From Elysia chlorotica (taxonomy: Eukaryota > Mollusca > Gastropoda > Plakobranchidae): a DNA stretch of 64,000 nt. The stretch is taken from assembly GCA_003991915.1 (NCBI GenBank), contig RQTK01000013.1, positions 987,694 to 1,051,693 of the forward strand, given 5' to 3'. The translations under genes were made by a program, and so were the position numbers. The notes beneath the pieces are model-generated. The model was not told where the DNA came from, searched no databases, and worked only from the letters and a program-made list of their open reading frames with translations. Position 1 is the stretch's first letter. Each line of letters begins with the position of its first letter. Positions 22,274 to 33,753 of the stretch are shown here, piece after piece.

Positions 22274-25200
22274 CCACAATGACGAGAAAAGTCCGAAAGT
22301 TTTGGTGATTTCTTTGGAAAAAAACACGATAATTTTTAGTGTGTAGAGCAAAATTTGGTCAGAAACACTATTATAAATTATGTCTTTAGTGCGTATAGAC
22401 TCAGCCTTGTGTATAATGTGATCGGCCAAGTCCCGCCAATCACGCTTTGTAATCCCGTCGCCGTATAAGATCTTCCATGTGACCCATTATCTAAATTCTA
22501 AAGCACGTCGGTGCACTGGTACAATATAAATCGAGATTCGATCTAGCTTTGTTCCAGAGTTCCATCTCAAATGTGTTGGTCGTTTGGATACAGTGTAGCT
22601 TCTCAATGACAAAGCGCCTTAGCAGAACCCGGTTTCTATATAAAGATCATGATGCTAGTTTGAATTAGATCTACGTTACTTTTCTTGAATGCAAAAGTAC
22701 ACGGGCGCATGTTTCGCAAAAGACAACCAAGTCAAGTTAGATGGAAAAAAAAACTAGGCTGATCAACTTTAAGAACAATCAGAATGATTAGCTGGAAATA
22801 ACGCCAGGCCCCGGTGACTGGATGTGAAGATTGAAAGATCGGTATTAATTGGACGAATAAAAGATAACTGAATTTTCAACCTGTTTTCCTCGCGGAAGAT
22901 TCGTGCACGGGAAGGAGTTGTAAATAAGGACGAAGGTCAAGGGCTTAATGGATGTTAAGATGGTATTAATCGCATGAATAAACGATGAACTAGATCTACG
23001 TTACGGTTCTTGTTTGTAAACGTATATTGAGTTCATGGTAACGCAAATCAGAATCATTACTAGCTTGACTGGGAACTGAAAGTCCAAGATAGAGAGATTG
23101 GTATGATTTGGACGAATGAACGCAAAAGAAAACAATGAGTTGGGACTGGTCTGTATCTATATTTTGTTGACTAACCTAATCTCGATAGCAATGTCTACCT
23201 AGTATATTTAAAATTAGAAAAATATCACTTATCGATAAAATAAATGAATCGTTCATAAATTTTATTTCGCCCACGCACAAAACACTGGAAACTTTCTTTA
23301 TTCATCTCTGGTTTCGGTTGCGTGATTGAGAGGAAAACCGTAGCCGTATCTCAAATTAATACATTATCTTTATTGCGAAAAACGGCGGTGTTGCACGGAC
23401 GGTTGTATATTTTCATTTTTTTTAACGTATCGGCGTATTTGGGTAGAAAATTTAACGAAAAAATAGCGAAGCGTACGGGTTGGCAGCTTGTGGATGTGTA
23501 CTTTCAGTACCCTTTCGATCATCTCAGACACTAAGATATAAGAGAATAGGCTTCGATAAAGAGCGCATGTCTCTAGCTAGGCCTATGACAAAATACGTCA
23601 AGACGGACTCGGATGAAATGTAATAGGTGCGGACCAGCGCAGAAACGGGCTAGTCTTGGGTTTCTTGATGAGCAGCGAACAGAGGCAGATATTGAAAAAA
23701 AAATCGGCGATCGCGCTGCTATGCTGAATATCTTCACAGTTTGAAAAATCGGTACATTTCCGTGGAAATCGGGAAATCGGGATTGACGACGAAAATCGGT
23801 ACGTACCGATCAAATCGGTACAAGTAGGCAGGTCTGCAATATAAATCAGAGCGACAAGAATTGAGACACACAAATACATCATTTTATGTATCATAGCATT
23901 AAGAGAATGAAGCATGAAGTTATCACTTATTACATATAACAAGTATCAGTTAACAAAAAGTGGTTAATATCAATTTTCTATATGCAATGATACACCAGGT
24001 AACTGTTTTTTCTACATTTCAAGTAAACCACTGTAAAAAAAAAAATCACTTCTCTTACTTATAATTTTCCTCGTCTTTTTCATCATGTGAACCAAAGAGG
24101 ATAGCAACAGCAAGCTTGCTTCTGCGCGATCGATGTACAGTTTTCTGAAATTTAATTAAAACAAGAATTAGCTGTTGTTAAGTATCCTAAGATGTATGCC
24201 CCATGATGAACATTGTAACATTTTTTTTATTTTAATTAATGGCCAACTTTATATATTTGCTGCCACCCAACTTCAAATATATGGGAATGAGTGCTTGTCA
24301 AAATCATTATTAAATCAGACCTCTTCACAGTAAAATATATTTCCCTAATGCTTTTATTCCCATCTTCCTATATACACTTATATATGCCCCGCAACAGATA
24401 CATGACTCACAATAATGTTTGACATCGAAATTTAAGGATGCCCCGGAAAATACAATATATGCCCCACAAACGATTGTATTTTACATTTGCTAAATACAAC
24501 TTGAATTCTCCTTCGCTGGCACAGTTTCATTTGTTCTGAAGCTCGATTGCTAAATTTGAGACAATTACTGTATTTGTTTAGTTTAGTAATCGAAGTTGGA
24601 TATTTATACCCATGCTTTATGTCATGCTCCAGGTTGTTACGCAGAATTTTTATGCCACCACGTGTACATATAATAAATCAAATTTTAAACAACATTAAGA
24701 CCCTACTTAGTTACCAAAAAAGAATAGTTTCCTTCAATTAAATCGAGCTGCCTTTACGCAGACTCCACAACACAAGAATTTGATGCATTGCAAATTTTGG
24801 GCTAATTCAAAATCTTACGACTTTGGAGTTCATTTTTTATAACTTTCAAGCACTCATTTAATGCAAACTGCTATAGCTGCTGATGCTGTTGCTGTTTGGT
24901 GAGGAATAGGAGGAGGTGCCCATGCTTCCACTTGACGTGACTGCAAACAAAGGTAAAGCAGCCAAAGGTGAAAAATGATAACAATCATATATCTTTGTGA
25001 TTCTGTTTTAAAGTCTCCTCATTTAATTACCATTAAAAAAAAGATATACTATAATCAAAATCTGTCCCGTCATACATCCTGAAACCAACACCATCAACAT
25101 CGATGAAATGTCATTACGCAGAAGCCTGATGACCTATCAAAATCAATGAAATAGAATTACAATTGAATTCAAACACCTGTTATTGGTCACGACAAATTGA

Positions 25201-28200
25201 GTTTGAGATTGTGTTTTGATTCTTTTTATCATTTGATCTTTTAAGGGTCGTTAACAACTGCCTACACTTCTTGCATGAAAATACCTGAATCTTGTTCTTT
25301 GATACATGCCATTTAAAATCACATTCCTTATCCCTCCCAGGTGAAAAAAATAAAAACAATGCAAATGAAACATATATGTAAATGTTTAGGTTAAGGGCAG
25401 AAATAAAGGAAATTATACTTTCCATTGTGTTTTCATTTTGGTTTCCGTTTCCTGAACTTTTGAATTTTTAAACTCTCTTCTACTTTTTTTGGTGATTTTT
25501 TAAAAGGATTTCCTTTACACCCAAATAGACGCAGAAACTGAGAAAAACTGCTTCATATCTATGAAATAGAAATTACTTTGATTCCGCGCTTTCACCTGAC
25601 CTCTAAACATTGTAATATTGCAAATTTCAGAACTCACAAGAAGCTAATCCACTGTCATCATCTGTGCTGTAGTCAGAGAGAAGATCCTTGCTTGGAACAT
25701 CAACAGGAACACTCTTTGCTGTTGGTAATGGAAGAAAGAAAACATTTTAATAAGAGGAACACATTTTCCCCACCTTAAAAAAAAAAAGGAAAAGAGTGTA
25801 TGGCAAACAAATTTATGATATTTTAATTTTTGCTTAAATACTTGTATTATATTTAAAGGGCATTATCAACATGTATTAATTTTTCTGATCATTATAAACT
25901 AGTACCGAAAAGTCTGATCTAAACATAGCATACAATGTACCATTAATAAAATTATTAAAAAGTGCTGATATGATTCGAGATGCCATTTAAGCAAGGGTGG
26001 TCACAGGTTACCAGACAGGCTATATTTTTTTTAGCAATAAATTTTGAGCTAGATATCTTCTCTCTGATGGCTTAAAATATACAAAGGCTTGTTAAAGATC
26101 AGAAATTTTTTTCATCTTTACTCTATCATAATTTTTTATATGAGTAGCTCTTACCATATCTTTCTTTGTTTGGCTTTTTTATTGTCAGGGGAAACTCACT
26201 AAAGGAGAAGTCAGCTGATGAGCCTGGCAAACTGTTTGAATCTGATTCACTGTCACTAGATACATGAAGAAAGAGTTATAATTTGCCATAAAAATAATAA
26301 AGATATGTTTAAAAATAAAACACAAAAAATAATTTGCATCCCATGTGCATTTGCAGATATTGGTATTTTTATGCTACCACTTATAACAAAATTTTGACTT
26401 CACTCTCATTTAAAAAATGTCCACTTTTCAAGACTTTTCTTCTTTGGTTTTGCTACCAACTTGAGCCAAGGCAAACAAAACATACACATTTCAAGAGCAC
26501 TTCTCCAGACTTGACAGCGTTTGAATCTGTATTTTCTCATCCAGTGGATCGCTACAAAATTATTTGATAAGCCTAGGTTTTAAAAGCGCTCTTACAAGTA
26601 CAGCTCAAATTCAACTAGAAAACTATCTTTTAAGTTTTATCAAAGATGAACGTTTTATTTATATTTCCTGACAAGATATTTATCTTATTTGAACCATAAA
26701 AACAATCATGTTACTTTGTTTCCAAACCACTAAATGGAAAATGTAAAAACAAATTGTAAAAATCAATCATAACAATTTTTTTTACTTTGTAGGCTACATA
26801 AATGAATCTAAGGTATAAAAAATTTAGATGGTGACATGCTTACCATGTTATTTCTCTGCAAGGCTTTTCAGGAATGAAGACTTTAGAAACCATCAAGTGG
26901 GTTGGAGATCTGTCAAAATAATAGCAAATAAACAAAAAGAAATAGAAACATTTAACTATAATAACTGATGTTTCGATAAAAAAAAAGAAAGAAAGAAAAC
27001 AAAAAGAACACAAAAAGTCATTCAAAAACAATACATTTAAGTGCAAAAGACAAAATAATGCTGGTATTATGCATATTTATACTTGCCAACCTAAATTTTG
27101 TCTCCGAGCAAAATCAGCTGCCACTTAGAGTATTTTTGGAACTTCGTAGTGGTAAAATGTCAAAAACATGCACATGCAGTGTGAGACTCCTTGACCAACT
27201 TTAAACCTAAAAGAAATTTCATATATTGTCTCCAAAAAATACCACTGCTTTTTTAAAAGATATTAAGAAAAAAATTGAAATGTATTATCTTGACGGTTAT
27301 AACTAGAGATGATCACAAAGTGACAAGTCCTAGAGGTTTGGAGGAGAGTAGATAATGAATTTAATATAACTTATTAAATAAAAAGACCACTAAGGGTGAA
27401 TTGCAAATTAAATGAGGTTCACAGGTGCACAAGTTGTGAAACAGTATTAAAAAATAGAAAGATTTGATGCAGAAAAAAATCTTGGATACTATAGAGGTAC
27501 ATGTATAAGAAAGGACACTTTTCTTTTTACAAACACTGTTATAATGGTATTTGACATTGAGAGCCAAGTACAAACAGTTAAATAAAGAGAGCCTAATAAA
27601 TCTAAGAGAAAACACTGATTTATAAATTGAAAACTATATTAATGGGTTTATGCCTCAGTGATCAAGCTTTAATCCTAGAGTAGAAAAATCTAGATCTAGA
27701 TAATTATGACATCAGATCATTCAGAAGCGTGAATTATTGAATGCCTGTCAGGAATGTAAGTGATACATGACAAAGCCTCGAGAATGTCCTGAAAGTTAAT
27801 TCCTCATTAAATTCTAAAAAGAAAAATAGTTTTAAATATATTGTACACATTTCATGTGAACGATGTACAACTTGGGCTTTATTTTGGTTTAAACGATTGA
27901 CACTAGAAGCAGAACCCCCTGCCTCCTCCCTACTTCTTGTTACTAGTTTTAACAATCAATATATTGTACTTTCGGTTTCGCTTTCATCGTGATTTTGCCT
28001 AGTGCATTGAACATTCTACTAATTCCAAAAGAAAAAATGGCTATGGGGTTATAAACGAAGCCGATATAATACCCCCTATTATAAGGAATACTATGATGGT
28101 GAGAAAAGAATTATTTCTCAAAAGCATACTACAATTTTCTCGGCAGTGTATCGCTGTTGCATGAAAAGCTTTGATTTAATGGGGAAAAGTCTAGATCTAT

Positions 28201-31200
28201 CTAGGCTATGGCAATTACAATCATGTAGTATGTTATACGCTGACAGGGGCGTGTGAGGTCCAGCACGCCCTGAGTCATCAAGCGATGGATAAACAAGAAA
28301 GACAACCTGTGATGCAGATTGGTGGCTTCTGCATCCCTACCTCAGATCATTGCGAGCGTAAAAGGGCCACACTCTAAAATCTGAGACAGGGTCACTCCTT
28401 TCATCCCTATGCACTGACCACAAGCACCAGTGATATATAGTGGGTCATAGACCACAGGAAAGTGAAGCACTTGACTAATTGACTAATTGTTCATGGAAAA
28501 AGAACTGAATAACATAATATGCATTCACCCAAGTTCAAAGTATAAAGATATAGTACCACTGATTCACTCTTCCGGTTAGATAATAAGAACCTTGACCAGG
28601 TCTAGCCCACATCACATTTAACTAAGATCTTACAATGCAGACATCAACTGTGTATTACACTACTAAACACAACCCAAACAAAAAAATATGATTGGACGCT
28701 AGTGTACCAAAAAGTTGACTGTCGATATACATTAATTCAACCAATAAAACTAATAGTAATAGTCGTATTGAATAAATGAAAACGAAAGTGCCTTATGATC
28801 AGGTAGGTAATATTGATAATCTTATATTGTTTGTATGAAGTCTACTTTTTGGGCCACATCTGAACCAATGACTAGAAACTGAAGTTATAGAATCATACTA
28901 TTTTGAACTCGCCTCAATACGACAAGGACCGCCCGTATGGCGCAATTTGTCGTACTTTGGCATAATAAATTCGCCCAAACCGTAATGTTGGCACATCTGC
29001 ATATGCAACAATGTGTCTTAAACTAAGAACGAAACAATTTTAAAAATACCGTAGCAAGTGAATTTTTAATGTTGATCCTTTAAAAGCCATTGCAGCACTT
29101 CCAAACATCATTTCCTCCAGAACTTTCACTTCACTGCCCAGGCGATGAAACTAGCAAACAACAAAAAAGTTGAAAATTAAATTCTTTGGGTCTGACTGAA
29201 AGTCATCAAAGACATTACATGTATAGGGACTAGTTTTAGATCTGTATGAAAAAAAAAATAAAACAAACAAAAATACAGACAGAACTCTTTAAAAAAATTG
29301 AGCCACTGCACACCACAAATACATTATTGATAATACATCTTTTTTTCTTTTTTTTTTCTTCTGATCCTTCAGTCCTTGCATCATGTGGATAGCCCTGCAC
29401 TCAGAAAATGATATCCTTAGAAAAATTTCGAAATTGGTCTCATAACTTTCCAGATAAAATGTTTGTATTGAGATGGAAAAAAAACACAGTTCAAGATTTC
29501 TCTTGTACTATGATATGTATATAATGCTTTCTTTGCAAGATTAAGAATTGTACATTTTAAAACAAAGGGTAACATTTTAACTGATGACTAATGTAGATTT
29601 CTTTTAAAAGAAATAATGATAAAATTAAAACAAAAAATTAAAGAGGCATCACAATAAGAAATAGAACCACTACAATTTTATTTTTATCATAAATTTTCAA
29701 AGACAGGCTTATTTCCAAATGTTAAGGAACTTAAAAATGCCATTTAAAGACAGTATTGCCTGGCTCTGATCTATATAATCTAAATAAAAACATTGTATGA
29801 ATAGAAAACCTTGCCCTTTGACTTACAAACAAAAACTGATCAATACTTATTATTACAGTAAATTTCTCAGACTGAAAAATATGAATTCACCTGATACTTT
29901 GAAGGTTGCTTTTGCTGTGGAGAGCCTGCCTGGTGATCTTGAGAAAACCTGACTGGCTTACTGGTCTTACAAACCCTTGCATTTTGCTATTCACAAAACA
30001 AAACAAAAAAAATAGCATTGGTTTGAAATTTAATTTAAAAAATTAGTAAAAAGCTTTTGGAAAAATCTAGTAACAGTTTTATTTAAAGACAATTTTTATT
30101 TTTTTTTAAGCAAACAGTTGCTCTTTTAAAGATGATCATCATTAATACATTGTTATTGCCAGGTAGATCAATTGATCGCATAAATTCTGATTGGAAATCC
30201 TAGATTCAAATCTTTATCAAGCTCAAGAAAATTTGTTCCTACTGTCTGGATCAGTTTTAGTCCATAAAATGTAATCAGGCAGTTCCTGTTAAGCTGTCAC
30301 TATCTCAACATGGCAGCAAATAGTATTGAGACCTCTCTAGAATACAGTTAAGTTGCTGACATCAACTGGACGTTGAAAAAAAAATTGTAATTTGATTTTT
30401 ATACCTTGTGTTTTTATTCTAGGTTTAAAGCAGCCAACACAAAATGACTATTGTAACGACCATAAATGGATGATAAGGAAAAATAAATTTAATCTTAAAA
30501 ATAAAATTAAGTAATATAAAAATCTACCTTGACAGTTTCTTCCAATGGTTTGATAGCATTGGAATCAAAGTATGGTATTCTGCCACGGTCTGTTTCTACG
30601 TAAATGACCAGTCGTATCTTGGATTTGTCAAGTTTTGGTGGGGTGTATTTTCTAAGTGGAAAAAAAAGCAAACAAAAAAATTGTACATTAATCTTTAAAG
30701 CCCATCTAAAAAGAAGTAAACATATTGTGCGTAAGTTATACCGCAATTTTTTTTAACATATTAGATGGCTTCATTTAGATTTGTCAGTGTGTGTATTTAA
30801 ATGCATTTTTTTGAAAGTCTGATCATCATGCCTTGAATATATATATTTATTTGTAATGAAACAACAACAGTTATTCAATATTTATATTTGCAATGCTACG
30901 AAAACACAAAACAAAACAACAATAAAAACAATTTAGGATGAGGGAAAATAGAGAAATTTTTCTTGATTAAGATAATAACTTACTCATCATCAAAGTTTTT
31001 CTGATAGTCATTAATATGACACACCATCTTAAACAAATATAATGCTTGAAGTTTAATTTTAGCACTTTTAAACTTTCCTTGCAACACATGCAAATAGTAA
31101 GGGCTTAAAAGTCAGACAGGGCACAGTTTTTTAACGCAAAAAAATGTGTTGTCACAACATAATTCCAATGATTTTGAAAAAGATTTTCTTTCAAGTTCAA

Positions 31201-33753
31201 AACTCCATCAGAATACGAATCAATTCGCCATTAAATGACCATACCTACTGAGCTCCATCTTCTGTTAAAACACATGATGGGAATCATATGATAAATCAAT
31301 AGCATGTGATCATTGAATTGATCCCATGCCCTCAAATTGACATCATGATGCATGATTATACACGGTTAGTTAGAGTTTCAAGGACATGAACCCTTGCTTT
31401 GTGTCAATATGGCTCTTATCTATCATTATCAATGTCCCTCTTATCAAACTCTCAAATAAGGTTTCAAGAGAATGTCTTAGGCCATGCAAATAAGGTCAAG
31501 TAGGAAAGGAATGATGACAGTAGAAATAGTTTACCTGTCAGAAGTAAAACTGTAGAGCTTGTTCAGCCTGTTTTTTAGCGTTACTGCATTGAAGTCCAGC
31601 TTCATAATTGGTTTTACTTTTTCTTGCTTACAATTTTACACCACCTATTGTGCCCCATAACATTTTTCTCTTGTAAGAAGTGTAAGTGTACAGCTTTTCT
31701 TTGCCTTTTATCATGAGTAAGATTTATTTAACTGTAAAAACTAGTTAAAAGAATTTTGTTTTATAACTTCAATCACTGCCTTTATCCTCTTTGAGAATAT
31801 AGAAGGAAAAAGAGTTTATTATCAAACGTTAACCAATACATTACATTGCTTACAATCATACTGTTATAATTTAAAGTAATTCTGAGAGATAGACCCATAA
31901 AGGTTGCCTCCACAATACTTTTATTATTTTTCAGTACTTTAGGTATCATACTGAACTAAAAGCCTCTCTGGGTTTCAACCGTATTGTTATCAAAAGTTTG
32001 CATTTAATAATTTTGGAGAAAAAAAGCATACAATATTTTTTCTAGCTCAATCAGTGAAACAGGTAACACAATGATGGAAAGAAATTGCTTTTAAAATTAA
32101 TAAGTGATGGCAAAACTTCATGCATATAATTTATTATCAAATTTCAAAAAAAAAAATTTTTTTTTATGCAACCATGTACCTTTCAATATTGAATTTGTAA
32201 TCATAAACTTACTCTGAGTCTGAAGCTTGAGTTTGGCTTTATAAAGCTTAACCACTGAATAACTAATACCCTTTTTTGAAAAAAGGCTGTAAATTTACCA
32301 AGTAAATTGCATACACATGAACCTAACCAAGAGTAATTTTAATGTATTTTTAATTTTAAGTATTTTAGACTTGCTGAATTTTTCCTAGAAATATTTTTAA
32401 AAATCAGCGCAAACTGTTTTGGTAGATGTCCTTAAAGCATAGTCATGATTAGTTGCAGTGCTGTCAAGATATTTCAAAAAGATCAATGCTCAGAATAAAA
32501 AGTCCCTTAAAACTTTAAAATTTGAAGCTTTATTTTTGTGTAAGTCTATGTCATTCAAAGTAAAGCAAAGTTAGACCATGAGGGTCATTAATATAATTTT
32601 TTACATGAATCACCTGCAAAGAAGATATAGATCAAAGTGTTTGTTTGGAATTTCCAATTGATTACTTTTGATATTTTTAAAAGTAAATTATTTTAAAAAT
32701 TGTCCAATAGCATTCTCCATGCCATGGTATACTGGTATTAAATCCATTTTAATTATAGATGTATTGTGTGTAGACATTCAACTACACTGTCCTGCTAAAA
32801 ACGAATGATGAACTTGTGTTTACAATAATGATTAGTTGCCATAAAATATATTGCAAATGAATTTAATCTTTGTCTTTTTTTTCAAAAGTTGATAATAAAT
32901 TCAATATCTTTACAGTTTTACTTTAGATCTATTGACAAAAGTTAGAGGTTGATCCAGAGTTCTAAATTTAAAATATAGTCTAATAACTATTTTAGTCTTG
33001 AAATTTCATAAAAAGGCAGAGGCAAGATAAAGGCTACATGTTTGATAGATTATTAATGGGCAAACATAGAATCTATCTAATTACGCTCCATTCTATTCTA
33101 AATTTCATATGGTGAGTAAAAATTAATATCACTATTATCAGGAAGGCTTATCAATCATTCCCTGAAAGTGACAACAAGGAACTGCTCTTATTTGACCTAA
33201 CATCTCCAGATCTTGGAAGAGCAACTAATCTGCATCTAGATCTATGTCGATGCCTTTTAAAATCTATGTCGGGTTATCTCTTTCTAGATCCAGGTCTTCA
33301 TCAAGAATCCGAGGGTTACATTCTTAGATTATGCAGGCCTCTCAAGCTCGTGACCATATGGTTGACTGGAGTCAGGAGTGTGATCCTTGGCCATTGCACT
33401 GACGAGTCACGCGCTTCTCTCAACAATGATCCCAATCTAATGTCCAGATAACTAGATCTCTAGATTTAGATCAGGGTGTTACTACTTTCCTTCCTTGGTT
33501 TCTTACATCTAGCCCTAATATAGTACACGCTCGATTATTTTATATTTCTAATGCCCAGATAAACATGCACAAAATCTGCAGACATGAATTATATCCATAA
33601 TTTTTAGCAGGATCGAGACACTTTTTTGGCTCCAAAATTTATTATTTTTACGAACAGTGTAGGAGCAGCCATGTGCCTGCTGTGAGTTGGTTTAGATCTA
33701 TCAAGCCTTTCAGAGTATTGAAATCACTTACTGGATTTGTTCGAGTCTCCCAT
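10354..33753 (-). CDS. FNIP: Folliculin-interacting protein (FNIP1/2 orthologue)
   Basis: Twenty-one coding exons spell a protein of about 1,035 residues that is collinear with vertebrate FNIP1/FNIP2 (about 1,110-1,170). FNIPs bind folliculin; the FLCN-FNIP complex acts at the lysosome as a GTPase-activating complex for RagC/D and so controls mTORC1/TFEB signalling. They also bind AMPK and HSP90. Family-specific strings are [125 protein letters not shown] and [20 protein letters not shown], in family order. The N-terminal part is the longin module and the later part the DENN module (known for the family). Every junction but one keeps phase. The unresolved one is between the exons ending near 24869 and starting at 24144. 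A single invertebrate gene fits both vertebrate paralogues equally. Confidence 0.93.
11097..11158 (+). mobile_element. 3' tail of a non-LTR retrotransposon or SINE in a FNIP intron
   Basis: AATTTCCCCAAAGGGATTAA followed by TAAAGT and a (TCTTA)n array is the typical terminal motif of many animal LINE/SINE tails. The body upstream is too decayed for its start to be placed. Confidence 0.65.
11349..11464 (-). CDS. FNIP: FNIP coding exon 20
   Basis: It encodes [20 protein letters not shown] and then EYLTGAK, nearly identical to vertebrate [21 protein letters not shown]. Acceptor GAAACAG, donor GTAAGA, ends phase 2. Confidence 0.95.
11847..11982 (-). CDS. FNIP: FNIP coding exon 19
   Basis: It completes the Trp codon and reads [16 protein letters not shown], then [20 protein letters not shown]. 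This corresponds to vertebrate WTVQVASSQR...LVSNLLHS. Donor GTAAGT, ends phase 0. Confidence 0.92.
12881..12942 (-). CDS. FNIP: FNIP coding exon 18
   Basis: It encodes [20 protein letters not shown], nearly identical to vertebrate HPVLDEPIAEAVCIIAD. Acceptor TTTTGCAG, donor GTAATT; the following Trp codon is split. Confidence 0.95.
13463..13631 (-). CDS. FNIP: FNIP coding exon 17 (C-terminal DENN block)
   Basis: It encodes [20 protein letters not shown] followed by [16 protein letters not shown], matching vertebrate NFGRSLL-GYC--Y-PD-VL-G. Acceptor AAAAACAG, donor GTCAGT, ends phase 0. Confidence 0.95.
14726..14836 (-). CDS. FNIP: FNIP coding exon 16
   Basis: It encodes [20 protein letters not shown] and [13 protein letters not shown]. 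It is basic and Ser-rich and is supported by phase (2 in, 2 out) and position. Acceptor TCTTGCAG, donor GTAAGT. Confidence 0.85.
14921..14946 (+). repeat. (AT)n microsatellite
   Basis: An alternating AT tract of about 25 bp in the FNIP intron upstream of exon 16. Confidence 0.9.
16091..16107 (+). repeat. Poly-C run
   Basis: Roughly sixteen consecutive C in the intron between FNIP exons 15 and 16. It could fold as an i-motif (or G-quadruplex on the other strand). Confidence 0.85.
16602..16790 (+). repeat. (GTA/TAG)n trinucleotide array, about 185 bp
   Basis: A nearly pure GTA repeat with one ACT interruption (16672) and short CAG blocks at the end (16741-16750, 16798-16810). All open frames across it are single-residue runs and are artefacts. 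It lies in a FNIP intron. Confidence 0.95.
17950..19119 (-). CDS. FNIP: FNIP coding exon 15 (large exon, DENN start plus disordered linker)
   Basis: At 1,170 bp it is by far the largest exon. It opens with [20 protein letters not shown] and [15 protein letters not shown], the conserved family block. About 340 residues of disordered linker follow, including a Gly-rich GC-rich patch ([15 protein letters not shown] at about 18815-18860) and a Cys cluster ([12 protein letters not shown]). In vertebrates this linker also varies and holds a CNCKYC-type cluster. Donor GTAAGA; ends phase 2. Confidence 0.93.
19879..19931 (-). CDS. FNIP: FNIP coding exon 14
   Basis: It encodes [18 protein letters not shown], nearly identical to the vertebrate [20 protein letters not shown] block. 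Acceptor TTTTACAG, donor GTGAGT, ends phase 2. Confidence 0.93.
20840..20957 (-). CDS. FNIP: FNIP coding exon 13
   Basis: It encodes [20 protein letters not shown], matching vertebrate LITAVLT-HLAWVPTVMP. Acceptor GCCTGCAG; donor GTAAAA is weaker than average. Confidence 0.9.
21523..21695 (-). CDS. FNIP: FNIP coding exon 12
   Basis: It encodes [20 protein letters not shown], corresponding to vertebrate [15 protein letters not shown]. Acceptor CCGTTTAG, donor GTGAGT, ends phase 2. Confidence 0.93.
21938..22058 (-). CDS. FNIP: FNIP coding exon 11 (FFFSHF motif)
   Basis: It encodes [20 protein letters not shown], a diagnostic FNIP block. Acceptor TTCCCCAG, donor GTACAG, ends phase 0. Confidence 0.93.
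22188..22269 (+). repeat. (GA)n microsatellite, about 80 bp
   Basis: An almost perfect GA tract at the left edge of the block bounded by the direct repeats at 22121 and 23869, in the intron between FNIP exons 10 and 11. Confidence 0.95.
22655..23135 (+). repeat. Degenerate tandem repeats, about 150-200 bp period
   Basis: The ordered words TAGATCTACGTTAC, then TTCTTG, and later GATTGAAAG/GGTATTAATTGGACGAATAA recur two to three times in diverged form (for example GGTATTAATCGCATGAATAA and GGTATGATTTGGACGAATGA). They are unrelated to any coding exon. Confidence 0.6.
24059..24144 (-). CDS. FNIP: FNIP coding exon 10
   Basis: It encodes [20 protein letters not shown], the counterpart of the vertebrate VRRKKIAI-IIFSL block that re-enters the folded core. 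Acceptor AATTTCAG, donor GTAAGA, ends phase 2. Confidence 0.9.
24869..24940 (-). CDS. FNIP: FNIP coding exon 9 (3' boundary unresolved)
   Basis: Acceptor TTTGCAG opens a frame rich in Ser ([20 protein letters not shown]), matching the vertebrate Ser-run after the LLITPFPSP region. The frame meets TAA soon after. The only nearby donor is a weak GTTTGC at 24868, which leaves phase 1, whereas exon 10 needs phase 0. A small extra exon may lie between (a weak candidate reads [10 protein letters not shown] near 24495-24540). Confidence 0.6.
25638..25718 (-). CDS. FNIP: FNIP coding exon 8
   Basis: It encodes [20 protein letters not shown] and SGLAS, aligning with the vertebrate PVDMP...DRDSGIARS block. 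This serine-rich region carries regulatory phosphosites in vertebrates. Donor GTGAGT, ends phase 1. Confidence 0.88.
26155..26255 (-). CDS. FNIP: FNIP coding exon 7 (acidic/Ser linker)
   Basis: It encodes [20 protein letters not shown] and then a basic stretch ([10 protein letters not shown]). It starts in phase 2 and ends in phase 1. Acceptor ATCTAG, donor GTAAGA. The sequence is poorly conserved and supported mainly by phase and position. Confidence 0.8.
26844..26909 (-). CDS. FNIP: FNIP coding exon 6
   Basis: It encodes [16 protein letters not shown], matching the vertebrate RSPPQLM-SKVF block directly after exon 5. The Arg codon spans the junction. Acceptor TTTTGACAG, donor GTAAGC. Confidence 0.9.
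29050..29150 (-). CDS. FNIP: FNIP coding exon 5 (EEMMFGS motif)
   Basis: It encodes [20 protein letters not shown], nearly identical to the most conserved longin-region block of vertebrate FNIPs. Donor GTATTT; ends in phase 2. Confidence 0.93.
29891..29986 (-). CDS. FNIP: FNIP coding exon 4 (linker)
   Basis: Acceptor GTGAATAG and donor GTGAAT give exactly 32 codons of polar linker rich in Gln, Ser and Lys ([11 protein letters not shown]). It lies where vertebrate FNIPs have a Ser-rich linker. Phase 0 on both sides. Confidence 0.8.
30528..30651 (-). CDS. FNIP: FNIP coding exon 3 (start of longin module)
   Basis: Acceptor CCACTTAG and donor GTAGAT frame [18 protein letters not shown] and [14 protein letters not shown]. 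This corresponds to the vertebrate segment with IRLIVYQD and LFDS. It has 124 bp and ends in phase 0. Confidence 0.9.
31535..31583 (-). CDS. FNIP: FNIP coding exon 2
   Basis: Acceptor CAATGCAG and donor GTAAAC frame [15 protein letters not shown]. Its basic, helical look fits the short N-terminal segment that precedes the longin module. The acceptor choice rests on phase agreement with exons 1 and 3. Confidence 0.65.
33732..33753 (-). CDS. FNIP: FNIP coding exon 1 (start codon)
   Basis: It reads MGDSNKS plus one base and ends at donor GTAAGT. The phase (1) matches exon 2. A further ATG in exon 2 (at about 31604, giving MKLDFNAV in the same frame if intron 1 is not removed there) is an alternative start. 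Short N-termini vary in this family, so this start is likely but not certain. Confidence 0.6.

Larger units (their letters stand above)
22121..23939. repeat. About 71-bp direct repeat flanking a 1.7-kb block
   Basis: ACAAATACATCATTTTATGT followed by ATC-TAGCATT and AAGCATGAAGTTATCACTTA occurs at 22121-22191 and 23869-23939, with about three differences. The block between starts with the (GA)n tract. It contains degenerate tandem repeats and ends in a segment rich in AAATCGGTA/TACCGAT words. Confidence 0.85.
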
